Source of the DNA: Thiohalobacter sp. IOR34
Lineage (GTDB): Bacteria; Pseudomonadota; Gammaproteobacteria; Thiohalobacterales; Thiohalobacteraceae
Reading direction: 5' to 3'
DNA length: 64,000 nt
Assembly (NCBI RefSeq): GCF_030406045.1
Contig: NZ_CP128988.1
Span: 2,877,001 to 2,941,000, forward strand
Every line of letters starts with the position of its first letter. Within the stretch, counting starts at the first letter, position 1. The notes beneath the pieces were generated by a model, which did not search any database, was not told the DNA's origin, and worked only from the letters and a program-made list of their open reading frames with translations. Below, piece after piece: positions 7,437-16,350 of the stretch. The position numbers and the translations under genes were made by a program.

Positions 7437-9005
7437 ATGCGCCTCCTCCCCGCCTTGCTGCTCGGTACCCTCATCGGCGGCCTGGCAGCGGCCGGCGCCG
7501 CGGCTGCGGCCACGCCGGAGAGGGTGCTCGGCCTGTATCGCCAGCACTGCGCCGAATGCCACCACGAACAGCGCCTTGGCGGCATGGGGCCCGCCCTGCT
7601 GCCGGGCAATCTCAAGCGGCTGCGGCGCCAGGCCGCCGTCGAGGTCATCGGCCACGGACGGGCCGCCACCCAGATGCCGGCCTTCGCCGACAAGCTGGCA
7701 GCGGCGGACATCGAGGCGCTGGCCGACTACATCTACACCCCGCCGGCCAAACCCCCGGTCTGGGGGCTGAGCGAGATCCGCGCCAGCCACATCATCCACA
7801 ACCGCGAGGAGACGCTGTCGCCACGCCCGGTGTACCCCGTCGATGATCCGCTCAACCTGTTCCTGGTGGTGGAGCTGGGCGACCACCATGTCACCCTGCT
7901 GGACGGCGACCGACTGGAGCCGATCCACCGCTTCAAGACCCGTTTCGCCCTGCACGGCGGCCCCAAGTACGCCGCCAACGGCCGTTTCGTCTACTTCGCC
8001 TCGCGCGACGGCTGGATCAGCAAGTACGACATCTACAACCTCAAGTGGGTGGCCGAGATCCGCGCCGGCATCAACACCCGCAATCTGGCCGTCTCGGCCG
8101 ACGGCCGCTACGTGATGGTGGCCAACTACCTGCCACACTCCCTGGTGCTGCTGGACGCCCGCGACCTGAGCCCCATCCGACTGTACGAGGTGAAGGACGC
8201 CAGCGGCCGCAGTTCGCGGGTCAGCGCCGTCTACACCGCGCCGCCGCGGCAGAGCTTCATCGCCGCGCTCAAGGACCTGCCGGAGGTCTGGGAGATCTCC
8301 TACGCCGAGGAGCCGCCAGCGGGCTTCAGCGGCTGGGTGCACGACTACCGCAGCGATTCCGGCGAGAACCTCGAGCCGGAGCCCTTTCCGGTCCGGCGCA
8401 TCCGGGTCAAGGACTATCTGGACGATTTCTTCTTTGACCAGGAGTATGTGTCACTGATCGGCGCCTCGCGCGAGGGCAAGGGCCAGGTGGTGGATCTGGA
8501 TCTGGGACGGGTGGTGGCGGAACTGGACCTGCCGGGGATGCCACACCTCGGCTCCGGCATCACCTGGACCTACCAGGGACGTCCGGTGCTGGCCACGCCC
8601 AACCTGAAAAAGGCGGCGGTCAGCGTCATCGACATGCAGACCTGGAAGACCATCAAGACCATCAAGACGCTGGGCCCCGGGTTCTTCATGCGCAGCCACG
8701 AGCAGACGCCCTATGCCTGGGTGGATGTCTTCTTTGGCCCCAACCGGGATGCCGTGCACGTCATCGACAAACGCAGTCTGGAGATCGTCAAGACCCTGCG
8801 CCCGGCCCCGGGCAAGACCGCCGCCCACGTCGAGTTCACCCGCGATGGCCGCTACGCCCTGCTCAGCATCTGGGATCCGGACGGCGCGGTCGTGGTCTAC
8901 GACGCGGCGAGCCTGCAAGAGGTCAAGCGGCTGCCGATGAACAAACCGTCCGGCAAGTACAACGTCTATAACAAGACCCGCTATTCGGCGGGCACCAGCC
9001 ACTAG
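7437..9005 (+). CDS. nirN: Cytochrome cd1-like dihydro-haem d1 dehydrogenase NirN
   Basis: About 522 residues: signal peptide, an N-terminal cytochrome c domain (Cys38, Cys41, His42 in CAECH, and Met in ATQMPAF) and an eight-bladed d1-type propeller. NirN is a NirS paralogue that oxidises dihydro-haem d1 in the last biosynthetic step before transfer to NirS. I prefer NirN over NirS because it closes the maturation cluster directly behind nirJ, as in pseudomonads; sequence alone cannot fully exclude a divergent NirS. The ATG at 7437 begins the signal peptide; a GTG at 7428 overlaps nirJ. Confidence 0.8.
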   Translation: MRLLPALLLGTLIGGLAAAGAAAAATPERVLGLYRQHCAECHHEQRLGGMGPALLPGNLKRLRRQAAVEVIGHGRAATQMPAFADKLAAADIEALADYIYTPPAKPPVWGLSEIRASHIIHNREETLSPRPVYPVDDPLNLFLVVELGDHHVTLLDGDRLEPIHRFKTRFALHGGPKYAANGRFVYFASRDGWISKYDIYNLKWVAEIRAGINTRNLAVSADGRYVMVANYLPHSLVLLDARDLSPIRLYEVKDASGRSSRVSAVYTAPPRQSFIAALKDLPEVWEISYAEEPPAGFSGWVHDYRSDSGENLEPEPFPVRRIRVKDYLDDFFFDQEYVSLIGASREGKGQVVDLDLGRVVAELDLPGMPHLGSGITWTYQGRPVLATPNLKKAAVSVIDMQTWKTIKTIKTLGPGFFMRSHEQTPYAWVDVFFGPNRDAVHVIDKRSLEIVKTLRPAPGKTAAHVEFTRDGRYALLSIWDPDGAVVVYDAASLQEVKRLPMNKPSGKYNVYNKTRYSAGTSH

Positions 9006-10076
9006 CCCGGTCAACCAACCGCGGCACATGCGGCGGGCAGGCCGCCGGGGACCCCGCCCTATCGCGGCCTGGAGGCCGCTCCTACGGGGGCATGGCGGCA
9101 CAAGGGGTAGGCGCGGTCTCCAGGCCGCGATCGAGTCACAACGACGGGGACCACCCCCATCCTCACGCCTCGCCAGACCCGGCCCATGGAACCTGCCTTG
9201 GGCTCATGGATTAGCCCCGCGGGCGCGGCCAGCCGCGGCACATGCGGCGGGCATGGCCGCGGACCCTGCCCTATCGCGGCCTGGAGGCCGCTCCTACGGG
9301 GGGCATGGCGGCACAAGGGGTAGGCGCGGTCTCCAGGCCGCGATCGAGTCACAACGATTGGGGACCACCCCCGTCCTGCCGCCTCGCCAGACCCCGGCCC
9401 ATGGAACCTGCCTTGGCTCATTGGACTAGCCCCGCGGGTGCGGCCAGCCGCGGCACATGCGGCGGGCATCGCCGCGGATCCTGCCCTATCGCGGCCTGGA
9501 GGCCGCCCCTACGGGGGGGCATGGCGGCACAAGGGGTAGGAGCGGTCTCCAGGCCGCGATCGAGTCACAACGACGGGGACCACCCCCATCCTCACGCCTC
9601 GCCAGACCCGGCCCATGGAACCTGCCTTGGGCTCATGGATTAGCCCCGCGGGCGCGGCCAGCCGCGGCACATGCGGCGGGCATGGCCGCGGACCCTGCCC
9701 TATCGCGGCCTGGAGGCCGCTCCTACGGGGGGCATGGCGGCACAAGGGGTAGGAGCGGTCTCCAGGCCGCGATCGAGTCACAACGACGGGGACCACCCCC
9801 ATCCTCACGCCTCGCCAGACCCGGCCCATGGAACCTGCCTTGGGCTCATGGATTAGCCCCGCGGGCGCGGCCAGCCGCGGCACATGCGGCGGGCATGGCC
9901 GCGGATCCTGCCCTATCGCGGCCTGGAGGCCGCTCCTACGGGGGGCATGGCGGCACAAGGGGTAGGCGCGGTCTCCGGGCCGCGATCGACTCACAACGAC
10001 GGCCCTACCCATCCTGCCGCCTCGCCAGACCCCGGCCCATGGAACCTGCCTTGGCTCCTGGGCCAGCCAGCCCGTC
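9006..10076. repeat. Tandem array of five ~213-bp units built on REP pairs
   Basis: No gene. The REP core ATCGCGGCCTGGAGGCC begins at 9061, 9273, 9488, 9702 and 9915, giving periods of 212-215 bp. Each unit contains GCGGCACATGCGGCGGGC, a REP arm, a GGCATGGCGGCACAAGGGG spacer, a degenerate inverted arm and an arm-to-arm linker (CAACGACGGGGACCACCC, then CATGGAACCTGCCTTG). Units differ by a few substitutions. The array separates nirN from the convergent haemerythrin gene. Confidence 0.9.
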
Positions 10077-10643
10077 TCAGGTCGCGCCCTTCTCGCGCAG
10101 GAAGCTGCTGTACTGCTTGTCGGTGCCGTTGATGTGCCTGACCAGCCACTGCTTGAGGAAATCCAATGCCTCCTGCAGCGTCTTGTCCGGGTCACTCTCG
10201 TAGTCGGCCACCAGCGAATTGACCTTGTCGATCATCTTGCGGTGCTCGGCCTTGTGGGCAGCGAAGTCCGGATAGCCGTATTGCTCCATCAGCGCTTCCT
10301 CGTGGGCGAAATGGGTGCGGGTGTAGTCAACCGCCGCATCCAGAGCCTCGCGTTCGAAGGTCTCGTCGGTGGCGTAGTCCACCGCAGTCTGCAGCTGGTT
10401 GATCAGGCCCAGCAGCTTCTTGTGCTCACGGTCGATGGACTCGATACCTACGCTGTATTCATCCCGCCAGGTGAGAAAACGGCGCGCCGTCATCTTGCGG
10501 TAGACGAAGGGGATGGCCACCAGCGCCAGGATCAGCACCCAGGTTATGGGGCTGGTCGGGCCGACCAGCAGCCCCAGGACGACCGCGATGACCAGGGTCA
10601 GGATAAGAAGCGCGACACCAAACATGCTCACAGTCTGATTCAT
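10077..10643 (-). CDS. Membrane-anchored bacteriohaemerythrin
   Basis: A 188-residue protein with two hydrophobic N-terminal segments (residues ~5-50) followed by a haemerythrin domain. The di-iron pattern is visible: DREHKK, HFAHEEALM, AAHKAEHRK and RHINGTDK. Such domains bind O2 or NO, and placement divergent from norC in a denitrification locus suggests NO or O2 sensing or buffering at the membrane. It shares the 10644-10888 intergenic region with norC, which holds one FNR-type box. Confidence 0.88.
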   Translation of the reverse strand: MNQTVSMFGVALLILTLVIAVVLGLLVGPTSPITWVLILALVAIPFVYRKMTARRFLTWRDEYSVGIESIDREHKKLLGLINQLQTAVDYATDETFEREALDAAVDYTRTHFAHEEALMEQYGYPDFAAHKAEHRKMIDKVNSLVADYESDPDKTLQEALDFLKQWLVRHINGTDKQYSSFLREKGAT

Positions 10644-10812
10644 GGATTACACCCTGAGGTTATGGCCGTATGCCCGCCGGATGCTACTCCATATCCCCCG
10701 CCCCGACCACGACCTGTCTCAATTGCGGGGGCTCTCAAGGCACAGCGCCCGCCGCCGGCGGCGATGCCCCCACTCCATGTGTGCAATTATTGTTAAAAAC
10801 CCAATGATATGA

Positions 10813-10826
10813 TTGATGTATATCAA
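10813..10826. promoter_or_regulatory. FNR/Dnr-type operator upstream of norC
   Basis: TTGATGTATATCAA is a perfect palindromic FNR/CRP-family half-site pair (TTGAT-N4-ATCAA). Its centre lies about 70 bp before the norC ATG, a normal position for activation at -41.5 given a ~28-nt leader. In denitrifiers such boxes bind Fnr, Dnr or Nnr proteins responding to anoxia or NO. It could also influence the divergent haemerythrin gene. Confidence 0.85.
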
Positions 10827-10888
10827 GGAAGATTGGCACGCTCGCCTCTCTAATGGGCGCAGGCACACAAAAAGGGAGGGTCGCCTCA

Positions 10889-11323
10889 ATGTCACAGGCG
10901 TTTACAAAAGCAATGGCACGCAACATCTTCTACGGTGGCAGCGTGTTCTTCTTCCTCTTGTTTCTGGCGTTGACGTTTGACACCCAAGGGGTTCTTCCTG
11001 AAAGGGACAACCGCGAGAATCTGACCGAGAAGGTCGCCCAGGGCAAGATGCTCTGGGAAAAGAACGACTGCATCGGTTGCCATACCCTGCTCGGCGAGGG
11101 CGCCTACTTCGCACCGGAGCTGGGTAATGTCTACACCCGCTTCGGCAACAGCAAGGAGGCCATCATGGCCTTCATCAAGAGCCGGCCCAAAGAAGGCATC
11201 CCCGGACGGCGCAGCATGCCCCAGTTCAATTTCACCGATGAGGAACTGGATGCGCTGGCTGAGTTCCTGAAATACGCTTCAGAGATCAATACAGCCAACT
11301 GGCCACCGAACGTCCAGGGCTAA
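10889..11323 (+). CDS. norC: Nitric oxide reductase subunit C
   Basis: A 144-residue membrane-anchored cytochrome c that passes electrons to NorB. One N-terminal transmembrane helix (residues ~13-30) is followed by a haem c site at Cys61, Cys64, His65 (CIGCH) and a Met ligand in RRSMPQF. The sequence GEGAYFAPELG after the haem is characteristic of NorC. The ATG at 10889 has AAAGGGAGGG 8 bp upstream; a longer frame from 10853 lacks this. norB follows after 21 bp. Confidence 0.96.
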   Translation: MSQAFTKAMARNIFYGGSVFFFLLFLALTFDTQGVLPERDNRENLTEKVAQGKMLWEKNDCIGCHTLLGEGAYFAPELGNVYTRFGNSKEAIMAFIKSRPKEGIPGRRSMPQFNFTDEELDALAEFLKYASEINTANWPPNVQG

Positions 11324-12739
<1,416 letters not shown>

Positions 12740-12786
12740 ACTAGACGCTGAACGTCCCGGCGCCAAGGACGGCGACCGGGCGGGCC

Positions 12787-12831
12787 CGGGGTATCCACCC
12801 AGCCGTTGCCTCCAGTCGGATACCCCGTTTT
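12787..12831 (+). terminator. Probable terminator or attenuator after norB
   Basis: Inverted repeat CGGGGTATCC (12787-12796) and GGATACCCCG (12818-12827), 21-nt loop, followed by TTTT. It lies in the 152-bp gap between norB and norE, so norCB may be transcribed partly apart from norEF. Confidence 0.55.
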
Positions 12832-12891
12832 CGATGCGGCAGCCGAGCAAGGATCTTGCGAAGCTGCCGCTCTCATTTCCGGACAAGCCCC

Positions 12892-13509
12892 ATGGACCAG
12901 CAGAATCCGCCCACCGTGGACAACAGCAACGACCCGGCAGGCATCACGACTGCTCAGCGCTACCCCCCCGGTGATCTCGCCATCTGGATCTTCATCCTGG
13001 CCGAGCTCAGCGTGTTCGCCGTATTCTTCGCCGCCTATGCCTTCACCCGCATGAACCATGTCGAGCTGTTCAACCAGTACCAGGCGACCCTCGACCGGCG
13101 CGCCGCGCTGATCAACACCCTGGCCCTGATCACCAGCAGCTACTTCGTGGTCCGCGCCGTGGCCGCCATCCGCGACGACGATGCGCGCGCTTGCAGTGGC
13201 TGGCTGCTGGCGGCACTGGGCATGGGCACCGTCTTTCTGGTGGTCAAGGGCGGCGAATATGCCCACCACTTCGGCGAGGGCGTGACCCTGAGCAGCAACA
13301 CCTTCTACATGTTCTACCTGTCGCTGACCTTCTTCCATTTCATGCATGTCATCATGGGCATGGTGATCCTGGCGGCGGTCGCCCTGAAGGCACGGGCCGG
13401 CGCCTACAGCGCAGCGCAACACACCGGCGTCGAGACCGGCGCCTCCTACTGGCACATGGTGGACCTGGTGTGGCTGATCCTCTTTCCCCTGGTCTATGTG
13501 ATGAAGTGA
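12892..13509 (+). CDS. norE: NorE-type protein, cytochrome c oxidase subunit III family
   Basis: A 205-residue membrane protein with about five helices and the COX3 fold (WIFILAELSVFAVFF near the start, FYLSLTFFHFMHVIMG in the middle). NorE homologues accompany norCB and support full NO reductase activity, probably by stabilising the complex. The ATG at 12892 is chosen; the frame extends back to 12856 without an initiation signal. norF follows 4 bp after its stop. Confidence 0.85.
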   Translation: MDQQNPPTVDNSNDPAGITTAQRYPPGDLAIWIFILAELSVFAVFFAAYAFTRMNHVELFNQYQATLDRRAALINTLALITSSYFVVRAVAAIRDDDARACSGWLLAALGMGTVFLVVKGGEYAHHFGEGVTLSSNTFYMFYLSLTFFHFMHVIMGMVILAAVALKARAGAYSAAQHTGVETGASYWHMVDLVWLILFPLVYVMK

Positions 13510-13513
13510 GCCC

Positions 13514-13801
13514 ATGAAATCCACCCGACGCTCCGCCCTGCTCCGCCCCTGCACCTGGACCTGGCTGCTGCTGCTCGGCCTGACCTGGATCACCTATATG
13601 ATCGGCCAGGCCGGACTCAGCGGCCTGCATGTCTCACTGCTGGTACTCGGCTTCGCCCTGCTCAAGGGCCAGCTGGTGGGCGACTACTTCATGGGCCTGA
13701 AGCGGGTCCGCAGCCCCTGGCGCTGGGCCATCACCCTCTGGCTGCTGATCCCCGGCAGCCTGATCACCACCGCCTTCGTACTCGCTACGGGAGGGCGCTG
13801 A
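13514..13801 (+). CDS. norF: NorF-type small membrane protein, prokaryotic cytochrome oxidase subunit IV family
   Basis: A 95-residue protein with three hydrophobic segments, matching the COX4-pro/NorF size and layout; LLKGQLVGDYFMGLK between helices 2 and 3 is typical of the family. It follows norE immediately, an arrangement known from denitrifier nor operons where NorE and NorF are accessory to NorCB. Confidence 0.8.
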   Translation: MKSTRRSALLRPCTWTWLLLLGLTWITYMIGQAGLSGLHVSLLVLGFALLKGQLVGDYFMGLKRVRSPWRWAITLWLLIPGSLITTAFVLATGGR

Positions 13802-13818
13802 AATGACGCGGCCTGTAT

Positions 13819-14082
13819 ACTAAGACAAACGATAACAAAGCCTCATTCAGCGGGTCTCTGGACGATCAGCCCGCAAGGCGCAATGGCGCCGGCAGGGTGA
13901 TTCCCTGTCAAGCCATGGCAACCTGCGGATGGCCGTCCAGAGGCCCGCCCGCAGGGAGCTTGCCAGGCGCCCCGGCTCTGCGTTGTACCCCTTGGCAAGG
14001 GCGGGCCATTCCCTGCGGGGCACGCCTTGATCCGGGGCGCCTGGCAAGCTCTGAATGAGGCTTTGTTATCGTTTGTCTTAGT
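13819..14082. mobile_element. 264-bp palindromic element (MITE-like) inside the nor locus
   Basis: The ends are perfect 32-bp inverted repeats: 13819-13850 (starting ACTAAGACAAACGATAAC) and 14051-14082. A second perfect 20-bp inverted pair lies in the right half: 13956-13975 (GAGCTTGCCAGGCGCCCCGG) and 14032-14051, directly abutting the right terminal repeat. There is no coding capacity for a transposase. It accounts for most of the 367 bp between norF and norQ and would fold into a very stable hairpin if transcribed. Confidence 0.85.
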
Positions 14083-14168
14083 AACCACCAGCCACCTGAA
14101 GGTTTTTCGACCGCCGGTTAGACAGCACCCGCCCACAGGCATACAGTTATTGCTGAGGAAACACTTGC

Positions 14169-14984
14169 ATGGATACCCACGTGGACACCCAGACAGCCAG
14201 CGAGACCGGCCTGCCCTTCTACCTGCCGCAGGGCAACGAGACCGAACTCTTCGAACACGCCTACCGCAACCGCCTCCCGGTGCTGATCAAGGGTCCGACC
14301 GGCTGCGGCAAGACCCGCTTCATCAATCACATGGCGGCCCGTCTCGGCCGGCCGCTCTACACCGTCGCCTGCCATGACGACCTGACCGCCGCCGATCTGG
14401 TGGGCCGCTACCTGATCGGCGACAGCGGCACCTACTGGAACGATGGCCCGCTGACCCGCGCAGTACGCGAGGGCGCCATCTGCTACCTCGACGAGGTGGT
14501 CGAGGCACGCAAGGACACCACGGTGGTACTGCATCCCCTGACCGACGACCGGCGCATCCTGCCGCTGGAGCGCACCGGCGAGACCCTGCACGCGCCGCCG
14601 GAATTCATGCTGGTGGTCTCCTACAACCCCGGCTACCAGAACCTGCTCAAGGGCATGAAGCCCAGCACCCGGCAGCGCTTCGTGGCCATGAGCTTCGATT
14701 TCCCGCAACCAAAGGTGGAGGTCGAGATCCTCTGCCGCGAGACCGGCATCGAGACGGCCCTGGCCGAGCGCCTGGTGGCTCTCGCCGGCGGCCTGCGCGC
14801 GCTCAAGGATCACGATCTGGAGGAGGCCGCCTCGACCCGCCTGCTGGTCTATGCCGCCACCCTGATCCGCAGCGGCTTCGCGCCCCGCGACGCCTGCCGC
14901 GCCGCCCTGGTGGAGCCCCTGACCGACGACGCGGAGACCGGCGCGGCCCTGCTGGAGGTCATCGATGCCAGCTTCGGCGGCTGA
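14169..14984 (+). CDS. norQ: MoxR-type AAA+ ATPase NorQ (NirQ/CbbQ family)
   Basis: A 271-residue ATPase that, with the VWA protein NorD, activates NO reductase, probably by metal insertion or remodelling. Walker A is GPTGCGKT (Lys48), Walker B ICYLDEVVEA, and the NirQ/NorQ/CbbQ C-terminal domain follows. The start ATG at 14169 has GAGGAAAC about 8 bp upstream. The next gene begins 20 bp inside its 3' end. Confidence 0.92.
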   Translation: MDTHVDTQTASETGLPFYLPQGNETELFEHAYRNRLPVLIKGPTGCGKTRFINHMAARLGRPLYTVACHDDLTAADLVGRYLIGDSGTYWNDGPLTRAVREGAICYLDEVVEARKDTTVVLHPLTDDRRILPLERTGETLHAPPEFMLVVSYNPGYQNLLKGMKPSTRQRFVAMSFDFPQPKVEVEILCRETGIETALAERLVALAGGLRALKDHDLEEAASTRLLVYAATLIRSGFAPRDACRAALVEPLTDDAETGAALLEVIDASFGG

Positions 14985-15363
14985 GCCCGCAGCCGAGACG
15001 CTGCGGCTGGCGGTCACCGCCGAGGTCCTGTACCTGGCCAACCTGCTGCTGTTGCCGCTGCTCGCCTTCCTGGCGCTGCTCTACCTCTACCGCCGCCACC
15101 GGGCCAGCGCGCCGGACCCGGCCGCCTGCCATCTGCGCCAGACCCTGAGCGCCAGCCTCTGGGCCGGACTGCTGCTGGTTGCCGCCAACCTGCTGATCGT
15201 CGCCCTCGGTGGCTACGACGCGCCCTACACCTGGCTGGTGGTCATCCTCTACTTCACCGTCTGCCATTCCACCCTGGTGATGCTGGGCATCTTCGGCCTG
15301 GCCAGGGCGATGGCCGGCCAGTGCGTCCGCTTCCCGCTGCTCGGACGCTTCCCCGGGATCTGA
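14965..15363 (+). CDS. Small membrane protein of the nor locus, function unknown
   Basis: A 132-residue protein with three strongly hydrophobic segments (about residues 20-42, 62-82 and 88-112) and no recognised catalytic motif. It overlaps norQ by 20 bp and is 5 bp from the next gene, so it is almost certainly co-translated with the NorQ/NorD assembly module. A role in NorCB assembly is inferred from position alone. Confidence 0.7.
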   Translation: MPASAAEPAAETLRLAVTAEVLYLANLLLLPLLAFLALLYLYRRHRASAPDPAACHLRQTLSASLWAGLLLVAANLLIVALGGYDAPYTWLVVILYFTVCHSTLVMLGIFGLARAMAGQCVRFPLLGRFPGI

Positions 15364-15368
15364 GCCCC

Positions 15369-16349
15369 ATGCTGACCGGTCTCCACAGCCCCCTCCAGCG
15401 ACGGCGCATCCTGCTGCAGCTCGGCTTCTTCAGCCTGTTCGTGCTGGCCCCGCCGCTCGACCTGTTCCGCCTCGACCTCAACCTGGGGCACTTCATCCTC
15501 TTCGGCCAGCCCTGGACCCTGGGCCTGGCGGCCTTCCAGGCCGGCGAGATCGGCGCCGGCCAGGCGACGCTCAATCTCGTCCTGCGCGGCCTGCTGCCTC
15601 TGCTGCTGGTGGTCGGCGGCGGCCTCTGGGTGGCCTGGCGCTACGGCCGGCTGTACTGCGGCTGGCTGTGCCCCCACTTCTCGGTGGTCGAGCTGATCAA
15701 CGGCCTGATGCGGCGCGCCAGCGGCAAGCCCAGCCTGTGGGAGAAACAGCCGTTGCCCAGCCTGCAACCGGACGGCCGCCAGCTGCGCCCCGACCGCCGC
15801 TACTGGCCGCTGACCCTGCTCGCCGTGTTCGGTTTCGCCTTCCTCTGGGCGCTGACCCTGCTCACCTATCTGCTGCCGCCGGCGGAGATCTACCCCAACC
15901 TGCTGCACGGCGAATTGACCCGCAACCAGTTCAGCTTCCTCGCCGTCGCCACCGCCCTGTTCAGCATCGAGTTCCTGTTCGCGCGCCACCTGTTCTGCCG
16001 CTTCGGCTGCGCCGTGGGCCTGTTCCAGAGCCTGGCCTGGATGGCCAACCGCAAGGCCATGCTGGTGACCTTCGACCGGGACCGCGCCCGCCAATGCCTG
16101 GACTGCAACAACGCCTGCGACAACGCCTGCCCGATGCGCCTCAAGCCGCGCACCATCAAGCGTCACATGTTCACCTGCACCCAGTGCGCCAGCTGCATCT
16201 CCGCCTGCAGCGAGTTCCAGCAGCGCCGCCAGCGGCACAGCCTGCTGACCTGGACCGACGGCGGCACGCCGCGCGACCGGCGTGACAGCAGCCCCATCCA
16301 GCTGTATCGCCCGGCGTCTCGCGGCCGGCTGCAGGGAGGCGCGGACTGA
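15369..16349 (+). CDS. Membrane 4Fe-4S protein (NapH/CcoG-like polyferredoxin)
   Basis: A 326-residue inner-membrane iron-sulphur protein. It has about four transmembrane helices, membrane-proximal motifs CGWLCP (Cys97, Cys101) and FCRFGCA, then a two-cluster ferredoxin domain: CLDCNNACDNACP and CTQCASCISAC. This layout is that of NapH, CcoG/RdxA and NosR C-terminal domains, which pass electrons across or at the membrane. It lies between norQ and norD and 1 bp before norD, suggesting a redox step in NO reductase maturation or electron supply; that role is inferred. Confidence 0.82.
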   Translation: MLTGLHSPLQRRRILLQLGFFSLFVLAPPLDLFRLDLNLGHFILFGQPWTLGLAAFQAGEIGAGQATLNLVLRGLLPLLLVVGGGLWVAWRYGRLYCGWLCPHFSVVELINGLMRRASGKPSLWEKQPLPSLQPDGRQLRPDRRYWPLTLLAVFGFAFLWALTLLTYLLPPAEIYPNLLHGELTRNQFSFLAVATALFSIEFLFARHLFCRFGCAVGLFQSLAWMANRKAMLVTFDRDRARQCLDCNNACDNACPMRLKPRTIKRHMFTCTQCASCISACSEFQQRRQRHSLLTWTDGGTPRDRRDSSPIQLYRPASRGRLQGGAD

Positions 16350-16350
16350 G

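Noticed and set aside
7437-9005. Annotation as the nitrite reductase NirS
   Set aside because: Position at the end of the maturation cluster after nirJ fits NirN better; not strictly excluded.
9028-10203. Long arginine/proline-rich open frames across the tandem array
   Set aside because: They translate REP repeats on both strands with no start signals and follow the repeat period; not genes.
10830-10850. TTGGCACG resembling a sigma-54 -24 box before norC
   Set aside because: No TTGC at the -12 position; the FNR-type box explains regulation better.
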